DNA of 64,000 nt from Verrucomicrobiota bacterium (GTDB taxonomy: Bacteria > Verrucomicrobiota > Verrucomicrobiia > Limisphaerales > UBA1319): NCBI GenBank assembly GCA_022711435.1, contig JAKLFB010000012.1, positions 1 through 64,000 on the forward strand, given 5' to 3'. This document shows, piece by piece, positions 15,918 through 25,227 of this stretch. The notes beneath the pieces are model-generated. The model was given only the letters and a program-made list of their open reading frames with translations, made no database searches and was not told the DNA's origin. Each line of letters opens with the position of its first letter. Position 1 is the first letter of the stretch. The translations under genes and the position numbers were made by a program.

Positions 15918-17266
15918 CGGCTGCGCAAATAATCCCGGAAGACGGCGTAGTCGGGGCTGAGGCGGTCGTATTCCTCGGGCAGGTTTTCGACCTGGGCCAG
16001 GCTGGGGGGCGTTTCGGGGCTGAATCCCAGCAACCGCTCGATCTCGTCGGGGAACTTGGCGGGATGGGCGGTCTCGAGCACGGCGGCGGGGCGTGAGGTG
16101 GCGGAGGGATCGGCCTTGCGGAAATCGAGGTAGCCGTGCCAGGCGACGGCGCCGTGGGGCTCGAGCAGGAGGCGGTGCCGCTGCCATGCCTCGACGATCG
16201 TGGTGCGGGTTTGCTCATCGCTGACGGAGACGGAGTAGAGGTCGCGCCGCATGGCGGCCAGATCGGGGGGGCGGCGCTGGCAGCCGGCCTCGTCGAGCCA
16301 TCCGCCATAGACGGCGACCAGCCGGGCCAGGTTGCTCGGGTGGCCCACGTTCATCGCGTTGGACAGGCAGTTGCGCGAAGGGACGATCTTCTCGTACTGG
16401 CCCGTGGCCAGGAACCGTGGAAACTCATCGTTGCCGTTGACGGGGGCGACCAGCCGATGGATCGGCAAGCCCATCTGCCCGGCGATGACGGCGCCCATCA
16501 TATCGCCGAAGTTGCCCGAGGGCACCGTGAAGACCATCGGCTCGCCCTCAGGCACCATGCGGGCGGCGGCGTAGAAATAATACACCGTCTGCGGCAGCAG
16601 CCGCCCGATGTTGATGGAATTGGCCGAGGAGAGGGTGAGCGAGGCGAGCGTTGGATCCTGGAAGGCCTGCTTGACCATCGCCTGGCAATCGTCGAACTTC
16701 CCCGACACCGCCAGGGTCCGGATATTGCCGCGGAGGGTGGTCATCTGGCGCCGCTGGCGGTCGCTGACCTCCTCGAGGGGAAACAGCACGAGAACGCGGA
16801 TGCCCGGCACGCCGTGGAAGGCGCTGGCGACGGCCGATCCGGTATCCCCGCTGGTCGCCGTCAGGATCAGCAGCTGGCGGCCCCGCTCCTTGACCAGAAG
16901 GCCGAGCGCGCGCGCCATGAACCGCGCGGCAAAATCCTTGAACGACGCCGTGGGCCCGCGGTCCAGACGCAGGACGCGGACCCGGTCCCAGACGGGATCG
17001 ATGGGGATCTCGAAATGGTAGGCATCCTCGCAGAGAGCGCCGAGCGCATCGGGATCGAGGAATCCCTCGGTGTAGGGGGCGAGGATGCGGGCGGCGATCT
17101 GGGGGTAAGCCAGCCCGGCCAGGCTGGCCAGGCCGGTGGGGGAGAGGCGCGGGAAGGCCTGGGGCAGGTAGAGACCGCGATCGGGTGCCTGGCCGCGCCA
17201 GAGGGCCTCGCGGAGGTCCACCGGGGGCGCCTCGCCGTTGGTGCTATGGTAAAGCAGGGTTGCCAT
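15905..17266 (-). CDS. thrC: Threonine synthase
   Basis: A 453-residue PLP enzyme converting O-phosphohomoserine to threonine. It is the longer, fungal/E. coli-like class with an N-terminal YHSTNG…LREALWRG segment. The PLP lysine is Lys110 in GPTASFKDFAARF; the phosphate-binding region is TATSGDTGSAVASAF, and SANSINIGRLLPQTVYYF and FTVPSGNFGD are also diagnostic. The C-terminal tail (LPEEYDRLSPDYAVFRDYLR) is intact. No other threonine-pathway gene is adjacent. Confidence 0.95.
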   Translation of the reverse strand: MATLLYHSTNGEAPPVDLREALWRGQAPDRGLYLPQAFPRLSPTGLASLAGLAYPQIAARILAPYTEGFLDPDALGALCEDAYHFEIPIDPVWDRVRVLRLDRGPTASFKDFAARFMARALGLLVKERGRQLLILTATSGDTGSAVASAFHGVPGIRVLVLFPLEEVSDRQRRQMTTLRGNIRTLAVSGKFDDCQAMVKQAFQDPTLASLTLSSANSINIGRLLPQTVYYFYAAARMVPEGEPMVFTVPSGNFGDMMGAVIAGQMGLPIHRLVAPVNGNDEFPRFLATGQYEKIVPSRNCLSNAMNVGHPSNLARLVAVYGGWLDEAGCQRRPPDLAAMRRDLYSVSVSDEQTRTTIVEAWQRHRLLLEPHGAVAWHGYLDFRKADPSATSRPAAVLETAHPAKFPDEIERLLGFSPETPPSLAQVENLPEEYDRLSPDYAVFRDYLRSRYAG

Positions 17267-17384
17267 GCCGCAGCGCTGGATCCTGCGATCGCCCTTTCCA
17301 CAGGCCCATCGCAGCCGGACCCAGCGGGATCATCATCGGTTTTTTGCCGCCCGGAAGCGAGATGATTTCGACGATTTCATCGGA

Positions 17385-19961
17385 TCAATCCGGCCGGGTT
17401 CGAGGAGGGGGAACCGGCAGGTCGGAGCCCGAGGATCCGATCCGGCGTCGAGCCAGATCGAGATAGCGGCGGGCGGACTCGTAATCGGGCTGGATCTCGA
17501 GCGCGCGCTGGAAATGGACAATGGCATCGGCGAAGCGCTGCTGGCGCGCGAAGGCCACGCCGAGGTTGAGGTGGGCTTCGGCGAACCGCGGATTGAGGCG
17601 GACGGCCTCCTGGAATCGGGCGATGGCGTTGGCATCGTCCCCCAGCCGGGAGTGGTCGTAGCCGACCTGGAAGTGGGCCTCGGGCAGGTCTGGATTCAGG
17701 CGCAACGCCTCCTCATAGGAGCGGCGGGCATCGTCGAGCCTGCCCAGCGCGCGATAGGCGTTTCCGAGGTTCATGTGGGCGAGGGCATCGTCGGGGAAGG
17801 CGCGGATCCCCTCGAGATACGTGGCGATGGCGTCGCTGATCTTGCCCTCACGGTTGAGGAGCTTGCCGAGGTTGACGAACGCGGCGGGATTCTCCGGCTT
17901 GAGCGAGATGGCGGTTTGGTAGTGGGCGCGGGCCTCGCCGGGCCGGCCGGATTCGGCCAGGGCGAGCCCGAGGTTGACATGGGCGCCGGCGAATCTCGGT
18001 TTGAGCTCGAGGGCGCGCTCGTAGGCCCGGATGGCCTCGGGCCAGCGGCGCTGGCCAGCGAGGGCGAGGCCGAGGCCGTTGAAGCTTTCGGCGTTATCGC
18101 GGTCGAGCGAGATGGCCCGCTGGAAGCTGGCGATCGCCTCGGAGCCCTGCCCGGCCCGGTCGAGGGCGTTGCCGAGCTGGTACCAGGCATCGATCGAGTG
18201 GGGGTATTGCAAGGCCAGGATTCGCCACTGGGCGATCGCGCTGGCGGAATCGCCGGTCTGCTGCAAGAGCCGGGCCAGCATCTGCCGGATGAACAGGTCT
18301 TGGGGGCGGTCCGCCAAGGCCGCCTGCAGCCGTGCGAGCGCCTCGCCCAGCGCGGCCTCGGTCAATCCGGCACGGGCCTGCTCGAGCTCCATTGCCAGCG
18401 CCTGGAACCGGCCGGCGTGGCCGGTCTGGAACGTGAAGGGAGGGAGCTGGAGACGGCGGTGGAGCTCCTCGAGAATGCCCGCCTGGGCCCAGCCGGTGCG
18501 CGCCAGCACGCGATGGCATTCCTCCTCGGTCGGCCAGGATTGCGGCTCCCCCGTGTGGCGGGGGAAACGCTCCCGCAGGAAGGGATCCGACGCGTCGGCG
18601 AACAGGCGGGCCAGGGCGTAGTTGCCCGCCGCCGTCAAGTGCACATGCTCGAAGAAACCCGCGCGGCCGGTGAAACCTTCGCTTGCTCGCGCCGCGAATT
18701 GGCCCTGGGCATCGACGAGCCTCAAGGAAGTGTTGGTCCCGGCGTGCAGCACCGTTTGGCGGATCAGATCGTTGATCGGCCCATCGGCGCGGAACCGAAG
18801 CAGATCCAGATCGCAGGCTCGTTCGAAGCGCGCATCCGCCTCCGCCGCGCGATCGAGGGAGAGCAGCGACTGCGCCCAGCGGAAATGGAGATCGGCGTGG
18901 CCGTCATCGAGGGCGGCGGCCTGCCGGAAGGCCGATTCCGCTCGAACCCAATCCCGAGACTGGGCGGCTTCGTCCCCCTGGCTGAAGAGGCGCTGCCATT
19001 GGGCCCGGGCATCGGCGTCGAGGCTGGACCGGTTCGTCGAGGCGAAGGGCGGACAATCCCGTAGATTGACGGCAACAGTGCCGACCAGGACGACCGCGCC
19101 GGTGCGGCGTCCGAACCGGATGATATCCGCCAGGTTCGCCGCGAAGTGGCCGTAGACGCGGCGCAAGCGCGGGTCATCGGCGGGGACCTTCTGCTCGAGG
19201 AACATCTCCATGCCGCCCCATTGATCGGGCGAGCCGGCGGGGCTGGCCAGGCGCTGCCAGAGCGCCCGGAGCGCCTGGCCGGTCCGCGTGCGGCCCAGGG
19301 CCAGCTGCAGGCGGATGAAGGCCCGCCCGGCAGCCGGGCGGCCAAAGACGGTTCCGGCGCCGAACGGGCCGACCACCTCGTTGTTGCCCATGTAGACGAT
19401 CCAGAGGTCGCCCTGGCGTGCGGCGCATTGCCGCGCGATGTCGCGGACCACATGGGAGTTGATCGCGGTCATGGCGACATTGACCACCTCGAATTGGAGG
19501 CGCGGGTAGCGTCTCGAGAGCAGCGCATCGAGGTATCGCGCGAACCCATAGGCCGGCTCCGGATCCCCGAAAGCCGCCGACTCCCCCAGCACAAAAATCC
19601 GGCATGTGTCCGGCGGTTTCACAGCGGGAAATCGCAAGGTCCCCGGCGCCCGGGCCAGCCGAGGCGGGAAGAACTGCCAGCCGTATCGTGCGTTCTCGAT
19701 CTCGAAGGGCTGCCCCTCGATCCTGGCTCGGAGGAAAAAGCCGGGCGAGAACCCCGCGCCGGCCAGGCGCAGAGCCAGCTCGAGACCGCCCAGCAGCATC
19801 GCCGGGATGACGGTCAGCGCGGCAAGCCGGAAGCCCCAGCGCCCCCTCGAGTTCGAGGCTGCGGGGGGCGGGGCCGGCGGCGCCGAGGGCGCGAGACTGC
19901 CCTGGGGATCTGGCTTGGCTGCCGCGGGACGTGGCTCGCGCTGGTTTCGACGGTGCTTCAA
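17385..19961 (-). CDS. SGNH-hydrolase-like and TPR repeat membrane-anchored protein
   Basis: An 858-residue protein. A Pro/Ala-rich cytoplasmic N-terminus is followed by a transmembrane segment at about 44-68. Residues about 110-460 look like an SGNH/GDSL hydrolase: block I IFVLGESAAFG with Ser128, block III YMGNNE with Asn194, and block V EHVHLTAAGN with His441. The usual Asp of DxxH is Glu438. One TPR-like helical pair (about 320-385) lies inside this domain. Residues about 555-845 hold roughly eight canonical TPRs. A paralogue is at 55997-57925. It may be an envelope esterase or acetyl-transfer protein acting on surface glycans; the substrate is unknown. Confidence 0.78.
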   Translation of the reverse strand: MKHRRNQREPRPAAAKPDPQGSLAPSAPPAPPPAASNSRGRWGFRLAALTVIPAMLLGGLELALRLAGAGFSPGFFLRARIEGQPFEIENARYGWQFFPPRLARAPGTLRFPAVKPPDTCRIFVLGESAAFGDPEPAYGFARYLDALLSRRYPRLQFEVVNVAMTAINSHVVRDIARQCAARQGDLWIVYMGNNEVVGPFGAGTVFGRPAAGRAFIRLQLALGRTRTGQALRALWQRLASPAGSPDQWGGMEMFLEQKVPADDPRLRRVYGHFAANLADIIRFGRRTGAVVLVGTVAVNLRDCPPFASTNRSSLDADARAQWQRLFSQGDEAAQSRDWVRAESAFRQAAALDDGHADLHFRWAQSLLSLDRAAEADARFERACDLDLLRFRADGPINDLIRQTVLHAGTNTSLRLVDAQGQFAARASEGFTGRAGFFEHVHLTAAGNYALARLFADASDPFLRERFPRHTGEPQSWPTEEECHRVLARTGWAQAGILEELHRRLQLPPFTFQTGHAGRFQALAMELEQARAGLTEAALGEALARLQAALADRPQDLFIRQMLARLLQQTGDSASAIAQWRILALQYPHSIDAWYQLGNALDRAGQGSEAIASFQRAISLDRDNAESFNGLGLALAGQRRWPEAIRAYERALELKPRFAGAHVNLGLALAESGRPGEARAHYQTAISLKPENPAAFVNLGKLLNREGKISDAIATYLEGIRAFPDDALAHMNLGNAYRALGRLDDARRSYEEALRLNPDLPEAHFQVGYDHSRLGDDANAIARFQEAVRLNPRFAEAHLNLGVAFARQQRFADAIVHFQRALEIQPDYESARRYLDLARRRIGSSGSDLPVPPPRTRPD

Positions 19962-20050
19962 TCGCGGTGGATCCTAGCGGCTGGCGGGGCTGAATCCAAA
20001 AGGATATTTTCCTGTTTACAAATCCTGCCGGTTGGGGTCTTTAGGATGAG

Positions 20051-21301
20051 ATGCTGACGAGCTGGGAATCCCTATCGAGCCTGTTCCAGGGAGTGGGCAC
20101 CCTGTTCGAAGTGCCGTGGCCGATTGTGGCGGCCCGGTTCGGTCTGATCTTTCTGGGCTTCCTTCTGATCTACCTGGGGAAGAAGGGGGTGCTGGAGGCC
20201 TTGATCATGATCCCGATGGGGCTGGGGATGGCGACGGTGAATGCGGCCGTGATGTTCTTCGATCCGCTTGATCTGCATGGAGGGATTGGGAACCTGTTTG
20301 TCGAGCCGCAGGCCGGGGCCACGGCGGATGCGGTCAAGAACGCGGCCGAGCTGATGACGATCCTGCAGATCGACTGGCTGCAGCCCATCTACACATTCAC
20401 GTTCAGCAACGGATTGATCGCCTGCCTGGTGTTCATGGGGATCGGCTCGCTGCTGGACATCCGGTTCATCCTGGCGCGGCCGCTGTCGAGCATGGTGCTG
20501 GCGCTGTTTGCCGAGCTGGGGACGATCATGACCTTGCCGATCGCGACGGCGTTCGGCTTCAGCTTGAAGCAGAGCGCGGCGATCTCGATCGTGGGGGGTG
20601 CGGACGGCCCGATGGTACTGTTCACCTCGCTGCAGCTGGCGCCGGAGCTGTTCGTGCCGATCGCGGTGGTGGCTTATCTGTATCTGGGGCTGGCTTATGG
20701 TGGCTACCCGTATCTGATCAAGCTGATGGTGCCGGAGCGTCTGCGGGGGCTGCCGATGCCGCCGGCGAGGCAGCCGCGGGACTACACGTCGTTTCAGAAG
20801 CTGGCGGTGGCCTGCGTGACCTGCGTGCTGCTGTCGTTCCTGCTGCCGGTGGCGGCGCCGCTGATCTTCTCGCTGTTCTTCGGCATCGTCGTGCGCGAGT
20901 CGGGCATCAAGGCGTTTCAGGAGCTGATCAGCGGCCCGATCCTCTATGGATCGACGATGTTCCTGGGCCTGATGCTGGGCGTCCTGTGCGATGCGAACAC
21001 GATCATGGACCCGAAGGTGCTGCCGCTGCTTCTGCTGGGCATGCTGTCGCTGCTGCTGAGCGGCATCGGGGGGATCCTGGGCGGCTACGCGCTCTATTTC
21101 CTGAGCGGGGGGCGCGTGAATCCGGTGGTGGGCATTGCGGGGGTGAGCTGTGTGCCGACCACGGCGAAGGTGGCCCAGAAAGTGGTCTCGCACGCGAACC
21201 CTCATGTGGTCATCATGCCGCACGCCCTGGGCGCCAACATCTGCGGAGTGATCACCACAGCGATCATCGCGGGCGTGTTTTGCAGCCTGCTTGGAAAATG
21301 A
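20051..21301 (+). CDS. oadB: Sodium-pumping decarboxylase, beta subunit
   Basis: A 416-residue polytopic membrane protein of the OadB/MmdB/GcdB family, the channel that couples decarboxylation of carboxybiotin to sodium export. Diagnostic stretches: VFMGIGSLLDIRFILARP, SIVGGADGPMVLFTSLQLAP, YLGLAYGGYPYLIKLMVPE, GVLCDANTIMDPKVLPLLLL, and NPVVGIAGVSCVPTTAKVAQ with MPHALGANICGVITTA at the end. AGGATGAG just before ATG 20051 is a good ribosome site. It heads a beta-gamma-alpha-biotin ligase run on one strand. The acid decarboxylated (oxaloacetate, malonyl-, methylmalonyl- or glutaconyl-type) cannot be fixed from this subunit. Confidence 0.93.
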   Translation: MLTSWESLSSLFQGVGTLFEVPWPIVAARFGLIFLGFLLIYLGKKGVLEALIMIPMGLGMATVNAAVMFFDPLDLHGGIGNLFVEPQAGATADAVKNAAELMTILQIDWLQPIYTFTFSNGLIACLVFMGIGSLLDIRFILARPLSSMVLALFAELGTIMTLPIATAFGFSLKQSAAISIVGGADGPMVLFTSLQLAPELFVPIAVVAYLYLGLAYGGYPYLIKLMVPERLRGLPMPPARQPRDYTSFQKLAVACVTCVLLSFLLPVAAPLIFSLFFGIVVRESGIKAFQELISGPILYGSTMFLGLMLGVLCDANTIMDPKVLPLLLLGMLSLLLSGIGGILGGYALYFLSGGRVNPVVGIAGVSCVPTTAKVAQKVVSHANPHVVIMPHALGANICGVITTAIIAGVFCSLLGK

Positions 21302-21325
21302 AATGACGACACCCTGGATGCGCTT

Positions 21326-21544
21326 ATGAACCCTTGGACGGCGGCGTTGGCGACCTACGCGTTAACGGTTGGAATTGCCCTGCTGATTGCGGGCGCGATT
21401 CGGGTGATGGCGTGGGCCGCCTCGAAGCTCGGCGACCAGGAGCCCTCGGCCGATGCGGACTCGGCCGCCGCGACGGCGGCTCTCACCGACGAGCACGTGC
21501 GGATCGCCATTGCCCTGGCTGCCATCCACGCCCTACGCCGATAA
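21326..21544 (+). CDS. oadG: OadG-like gamma subunit
   Basis: A 72-residue protein with a single N-terminal membrane helix (AALATYALTVGIALLIAGAI), an acidic linker (DQEPSADADSAAA) and a C-terminal helix (EHVRIAIALAAIHALRR). This is the shape and size of gamma subunits that anchor the alpha subunit to the beta channel. The C-terminal 'AIAAAIHA' pattern is common in the family. It lies 24 bp after oadB and 15 bp before the alpha gene, which strongly supports the assignment despite low sequence conservation. Confidence 0.8.
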   Translation: MNPWTAALATYALTVGIALLIAGAIRVMAWAASKLGDQEPSADADSAAATAALTDEHVRIAIALAAIHALRR

Positions 21545-21559
21545 ACATCGATCAAGCTC

Positions 21560-23362
21560 ATGTCGCTCAAGAAAGTCCATTTCATGCTGACGGCGTTCCG
21601 GGACGGATTCCAGTCCGTGTACGGCGCGCGCGTGTTTTCCCGGGATTACCTGCCGGTGGTGGAGTTCGCCGCGCGGGAATGCGGCATCCAGCACTTCGAG
21701 GCTGGCGGGGGCGCCATGTTCCAGTCGCCGTTCTTCTATAGCCGCGAGAACGCGTTCGACGTCATGGATGCGTTCCGGCAGGCAGCGGGGCCGGAAGCGG
21801 ACTTGCAGACCCTGGCCCGGGGGATCAGCGTGGTGGCTCTCAAGGCCCAGCCGCGCGAGGTCATCCGGCTCCACGCCCGCCTGTTCAAGAAGCACGGGAT
21901 GACCACGATCCGCAATTTCGACGCGCTGAACGACGTCCAGAACCTGATCGAGAGCGGCAAGAGCATCAAGGAAGCCGGCCTCAACCATGAGGTGGCGGTG
22001 ACGATGATGGAGCTGCCTCCGGGGTGCAGCGGGGCGCACGACGTGCCGTTTTACGAGGCCGTGCTCCGGCGGATCCTCGATGAGGGCGTGCCGTTCGATT
22101 CGGTCGCGTTCAAGGATGCGTCCGGCACGTCGTGCCCGCGCAAGGTCCACGACACCATCCTCATGGCCCGCCGTCTGCTGGGAGGCAAGATCAAGCTCGT
22201 GTTTCATTCGCACGACACGGCGGGGACGGGCTCGCTCACCTACCAGGCAGCGATCGAGGGGGGCGCCAACCAGGTCGACGTGTCGATCGCCCCGGTCTCG
22301 GGCGGCACCTGCCAGCCGGACCTGCTGACCTTGTGGCACGCCCTCCGCGGAACCGATTACACGCTCGATATCGATCTGGCCAAGATCATCCGGCTCGGGG
22401 AGATGCTCAAGCAGGCGATGAAAGACTATTTCCTGCCGCCGGAGGCGACCCGGGTCGAGCCGCTCATCCCGCTGTTCCCGATGCCGGGCGGGGCGCTGAC
22501 CGCGAACACCCAGATGCTCCGCGACAACGGCCTGATGGATCGATATCCCGATGTCATCGCCGCGATGGGCGAGGCGGTCCGGAAAGGCGGCTTCGGCACG
22601 TCGGTGACCCCGGTCTCGCAGTTCTATTTCCAGCAGGCCTTCAACAACGTCATGTTCGGCCCCTGGAAGAAGATCGCCGAGGGTTACGGGCGAATGGTGC
22701 TCGGGTATTTCGGCCGCACCCCGATCCCGCCCGATCCGGAGGTGGTGCGTCTGGCGAGCGAGGAGCTGAAGCTGCCGCCCACGACGGACCATCTGGCCAT
22801 GCTCGAGCAGGACGCCAAGCGGGGCTTGGCCGCCGCGCGGGCCGCGCTGGAAAAGGAAGGGCTGCCCGTGACCGACGAGAACCTGTTCATCGTCGCGTCC
22901 TGCGAGGACAAAGGGGTGGGCTTTCTCAAGGGCCACGGCGCGCTGGGCGTGCGGAAGAACCAGCCGGCGGCCGAAGCCGCCCCGGCCGAGCGCCCGGCGC
23001 CAGAGGGGCCGGCGTTCTATGAGGTGTTGGTCAACGACCGGGTGTTCAAGGTCGAGATCAACGACGACATGGCCCTGGTCAACGGCGTGTCCTACCGGGT
23101 GGGGGTGAAGGAGGAGGCGGCTCCGGCGAAGGCGATCGGGTTGGGCCCCGGCACGCCCGTAACCAGCCAGCTGCCCGGCCTGGTCCTGCGCATCGAGAAG
23201 CAGGTCGGCGCCACATTGAATGCCGGCGATCGAATCCTGGTGCTCGAATCCATGAAGATGGAGACGGCCATCGTCTCGCCGGTGGCGGGCACGCTGGCGG
23301 CCCTGCATGTCCGCCAGGGCGAGCAGGTGCCCATCGGCAAGGTCTTGGCGGTGGTCCGCTGA
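21560..23362 (+). CDS. oadA: Biotin-dependent decarboxylase/carboxyltransferase, alpha subunit
   Basis: A 600-residue fusion of a carboxyltransferase TIM barrel (about 5-290, with FRDGFQS, IQHFEAGGGAMFQSPFF, FKDASGTSCPRK and the metal-binding HSHDTAGTG), a PYC/OADA conserved domain (about 300-460) and a biotinyl domain (about 525-600) with the biotinylated Lys566 in ESMKMET. The start (MLTAFRDGFQSVYGARVFSR) departs from the usual DTTLRDAHQSLxATRxR, placing it in a divergent subgroup whose acid substrate may not be oxaloacetate. With the beta and gamma subunits it would form a sodium-exporting complex. The birA gene follows immediately. Confidence 0.9.
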   Translation: MSLKKVHFMLTAFRDGFQSVYGARVFSRDYLPVVEFAARECGIQHFEAGGGAMFQSPFFYSRENAFDVMDAFRQAAGPEADLQTLARGISVVALKAQPREVIRLHARLFKKHGMTTIRNFDALNDVQNLIESGKSIKEAGLNHEVAVTMMELPPGCSGAHDVPFYEAVLRRILDEGVPFDSVAFKDASGTSCPRKVHDTILMARRLLGGKIKLVFHSHDTAGTGSLTYQAAIEGGANQVDVSIAPVSGGTCQPDLLTLWHALRGTDYTLDIDLAKIIRLGEMLKQAMKDYFLPPEATRVEPLIPLFPMPGGALTANTQMLRDNGLMDRYPDVIAAMGEAVRKGGFGTSVTPVSQFYFQQAFNNVMFGPWKKIAEGYGRMVLGYFGRTPIPPDPEVVRLASEELKLPPTTDHLAMLEQDAKRGLAAARAALEKEGLPVTDENLFIVASCEDKGVGFLKGHGALGVRKNQPAAEAAPAERPAPEGPAFYEVLVNDRVFKVEINDDMALVNGVSYRVGVKEEAAPAKAIGLGPGTPVTSQLPGLVLRIEKQVGATLNAGDRILVLESMKMETAIVSPVAGTLAALHVRQGEQVPIGKVLAVVR

Positions 23363-23398
23363 TCGCGCCGCGGCGCCTGGGACGCAGCCCGGTCTCCC

Positions 23399-24211
23399 AT
23401 GATCAACCCCGAAGAAACCGAGTTCGAGGCGCCCGAGACCGACGCCGGCGCCGCGCCTGGCAACGGCGCGTGGCCGTGGCGGATCCGCCATTTCAACGAG
23501 CTGGATTCGACCAACCGGTATGCGTCCGAGCACATCAGCGAACTGGCCGACCGCGAGGTGATCGTGGCGGACTGCCAGACGGCCGGCTACGGCCGGCTGA
23601 GGCGCCACTGGTTCTCGGACCGGGGCGGCAACCTGTTCGCATCCCTCGTCCTGAAGCCGGATCCGGAGGCGGAGATGCTGACCCCGTGCCTGAACCTGAC
23701 CCAATACCTGGCCATGGTCCTGTGCTGGACGCTCGAGGGCCACGGCCTGCGTCCAGCGATCAAGTGGCCCAATGACGTGCTGGTGGCTGACCGCAAGATC
23801 GCCGGGATTCTGGCGGAGACCGTCATCCGCGGCTTCGATCTCCTCGGCATGGTGCTCGGGATGGGCGTGAACCTCAGCCTGACCGCCGAGGACCTGGCCC
23901 GGATCGACCAGCCGGCGACGGCGCTCAACCTGGAAACGGGCCGGACTGCGGCGCCGCTGGATTTTCTGGACGGCCTTCTGCGCCGCTTCTTCGAGCAGTA
24001 CCATTTGTTCCTCCAGAAAGGATTCCCCATGATCCGCGCGGAGTATTTGCGGCGCTGCCCGCATCTGGGGCGGGAGGTTGAGATCCAGCTCCCGGGCGGG
24101 CTGGTGCGCGGCCTGGCGACCGGCGTGGACGACCATGGCGCGATGCTGCTGGTGGACGAGGACGGCATCCAGCGGATCATCCACCTGGGCGAGGTGTTTG
24201 CGGCAGATTGA
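23399..24211 (+). CDS. birA: Biotin-protein ligase (no DNA-binding domain)
   Basis: A 270-residue class I BirA that adenylates biotin and attaches it to a lysine. Motifs: ELDSTNRYA, adenylate-binding TAGYGRLRRHW (family consensus GRGRxGRxW, slightly altered), NLFASLVL, IKWPNDVLV and RKIAGILAET, then GMGVNLS. The C-terminal SH3-like domain is present (LVRGLATGVDDHGAMLLVDE). There is no N-terminal helix-turn-helix, so it should not be a biotin repressor. Placement right after the biotinylated alpha subunit suggests a ligase serving that pump, perhaps the general cellular ligase as well. Confidence 0.92.
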   Translation: MINPEETEFEAPETDAGAAPGNGAWPWRIRHFNELDSTNRYASEHISELADREVIVADCQTAGYGRLRRHWFSDRGGNLFASLVLKPDPEAEMLTPCLNLTQYLAMVLCWTLEGHGLRPAIKWPNDVLVADRKIAGILAETVIRGFDLLGMVLGMGVNLSLTAEDLARIDQPATALNLETGRTAAPLDFLDGLLRRFFEQYHLFLQKGFPMIRAEYLRRCPHLGREVEIQLPGGLVRGLATGVDDHGAMLLVDEDGIQRIIHLGEVFAAD

Positions 24212-24272
24212 CCCGAGCCACGATCCCGCCTTTTTCCGTGCGCTCCGCCCGAGGCGGCGATAGGCTTCTTGC

Positions 24273-25175
24273 ATGGCGCAGGAATATCGGAGCTTGCTGG
24301 ATGCCATGATTCGTCATGTGAAGGACCGCCGGAACCGGGGGGAGGTTTACGCCCCGATCACATCGGCCAAGTGGGCGGCGATTCTCGAATCGCCGCCGGT
24401 CCGGCGCCGGAGATCTGCCCTTGCAGCGCCAGTTGTGGACGCTGCGGCTTCGCCGCCGGGATCGGCGGTCACGGCGGCAGCGGCGGACCTGCTCCCGGCA
24501 GAGGCGGGATCGCCGCTCGCGGATCTGCTGGCCAAGGTCAGGGGCGCTTCGACGGTCGAGCAAGCAGCCGAGATCCTGGGCCGGGGAGCCGCCGGGTGCG
24601 CGCGATGCCCGAACCTGGCCCGGACGCGCCGGAACGTGGTGCTGGGCGTGGGCGATCTTCATGCCGAGTTGATGTTCGTCGGTGAGGCGCCGGGAATGGA
24701 GGAGGACGAGCAGGGAGAGCCTTTCGTGGGCCGGGCGGGCCAATTGCTGACACGGATCATCGAGACGATGGGGTTCACCCGCCAGACAGTGTATATCGCC
24801 AACGTGCTGAAGTGCCGTCCGGACACCCCCGGCCAAGCGACGGGAAACCGCAAGCCGACGGCCGACGAGATGCGGACGTGCCTTCCCTATCTGCTGAGCC
24901 AGATCGATCTGATCCGGCCTCGAGTGCTGGTGGCGCTGGGGGCGACCGCGGTCGAGGGGCTGCTGGGGCAGGCGGTCATGATCACCCGGTTCCGAGGCCG
25001 GTTTCAGGATTTCCGGGGCATCCCCCTGATGCCGACCTATCATCCGTCGTATCTGTTGCGGAACCAGTCGCTGGCGGTGAAGCGCCAGGTATGGGAGGAC
25101 ATGCTGCAAGTGCTCGAGAAGCTGGGCCGCCCCATATCGGCCAAACAGCGCGGGTATTTCCTGAAGAGCTCGTAG
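24273..25175 (+). CDS. Uracil-DNA glycosylase, family 4 (4Fe-4S)
   Basis: A 300-residue protein. An N-terminal extension of about 100 variable residues precedes the catalytic domain. The catalytic motifs are [20 protein letters not shown] (uracil pocket and activating Glu/Asp) and [10 protein letters not shown] (leucine/minor-groove loop). Iron-sulfur ligands can be proposed as the two Cys of CARCPN, the Cys of VLKCRP and the Cys in MRTCLPYL. The region between the last two carries [16 protein letters not shown], slightly longer than the usual RPPxNRxP. It removes uracil from DNA, and with endonuclease V it indicates attention to deamination damage. Confidence 0.9.
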   Translation: MAQEYRSLLDAMIRHVKDRRNRGEVYAPITSAKWAAILESPPVRRRRSALAAPVVDAAASPPGSAVTAAAADLLPAEAGSPLADLLAKVRGASTVEQAAEILGRGAAGCARCPNLARTRRNVVLGVGDLHAELMFVGEAPGMEEDEQGEPFVGRAGQLLTRIIETMGFTRQTVYIANVLKCRPDTPGQATGNRKPTADEMRTCLPYLLSQIDLIRPRVLVALGATAVEGLLGQAVMITRFRGRFQDFRGIPLMPTYHPSYLLRNQSLAVKRQVWEDMLQVLEKLGRPISAKQRGYFLKSS

Positions 25176-25227
25176 AGCCCGCAAATGCCGCTTTCGTTTT
25201 CCCGGGATTCGTGCTAACCGGAAGATC

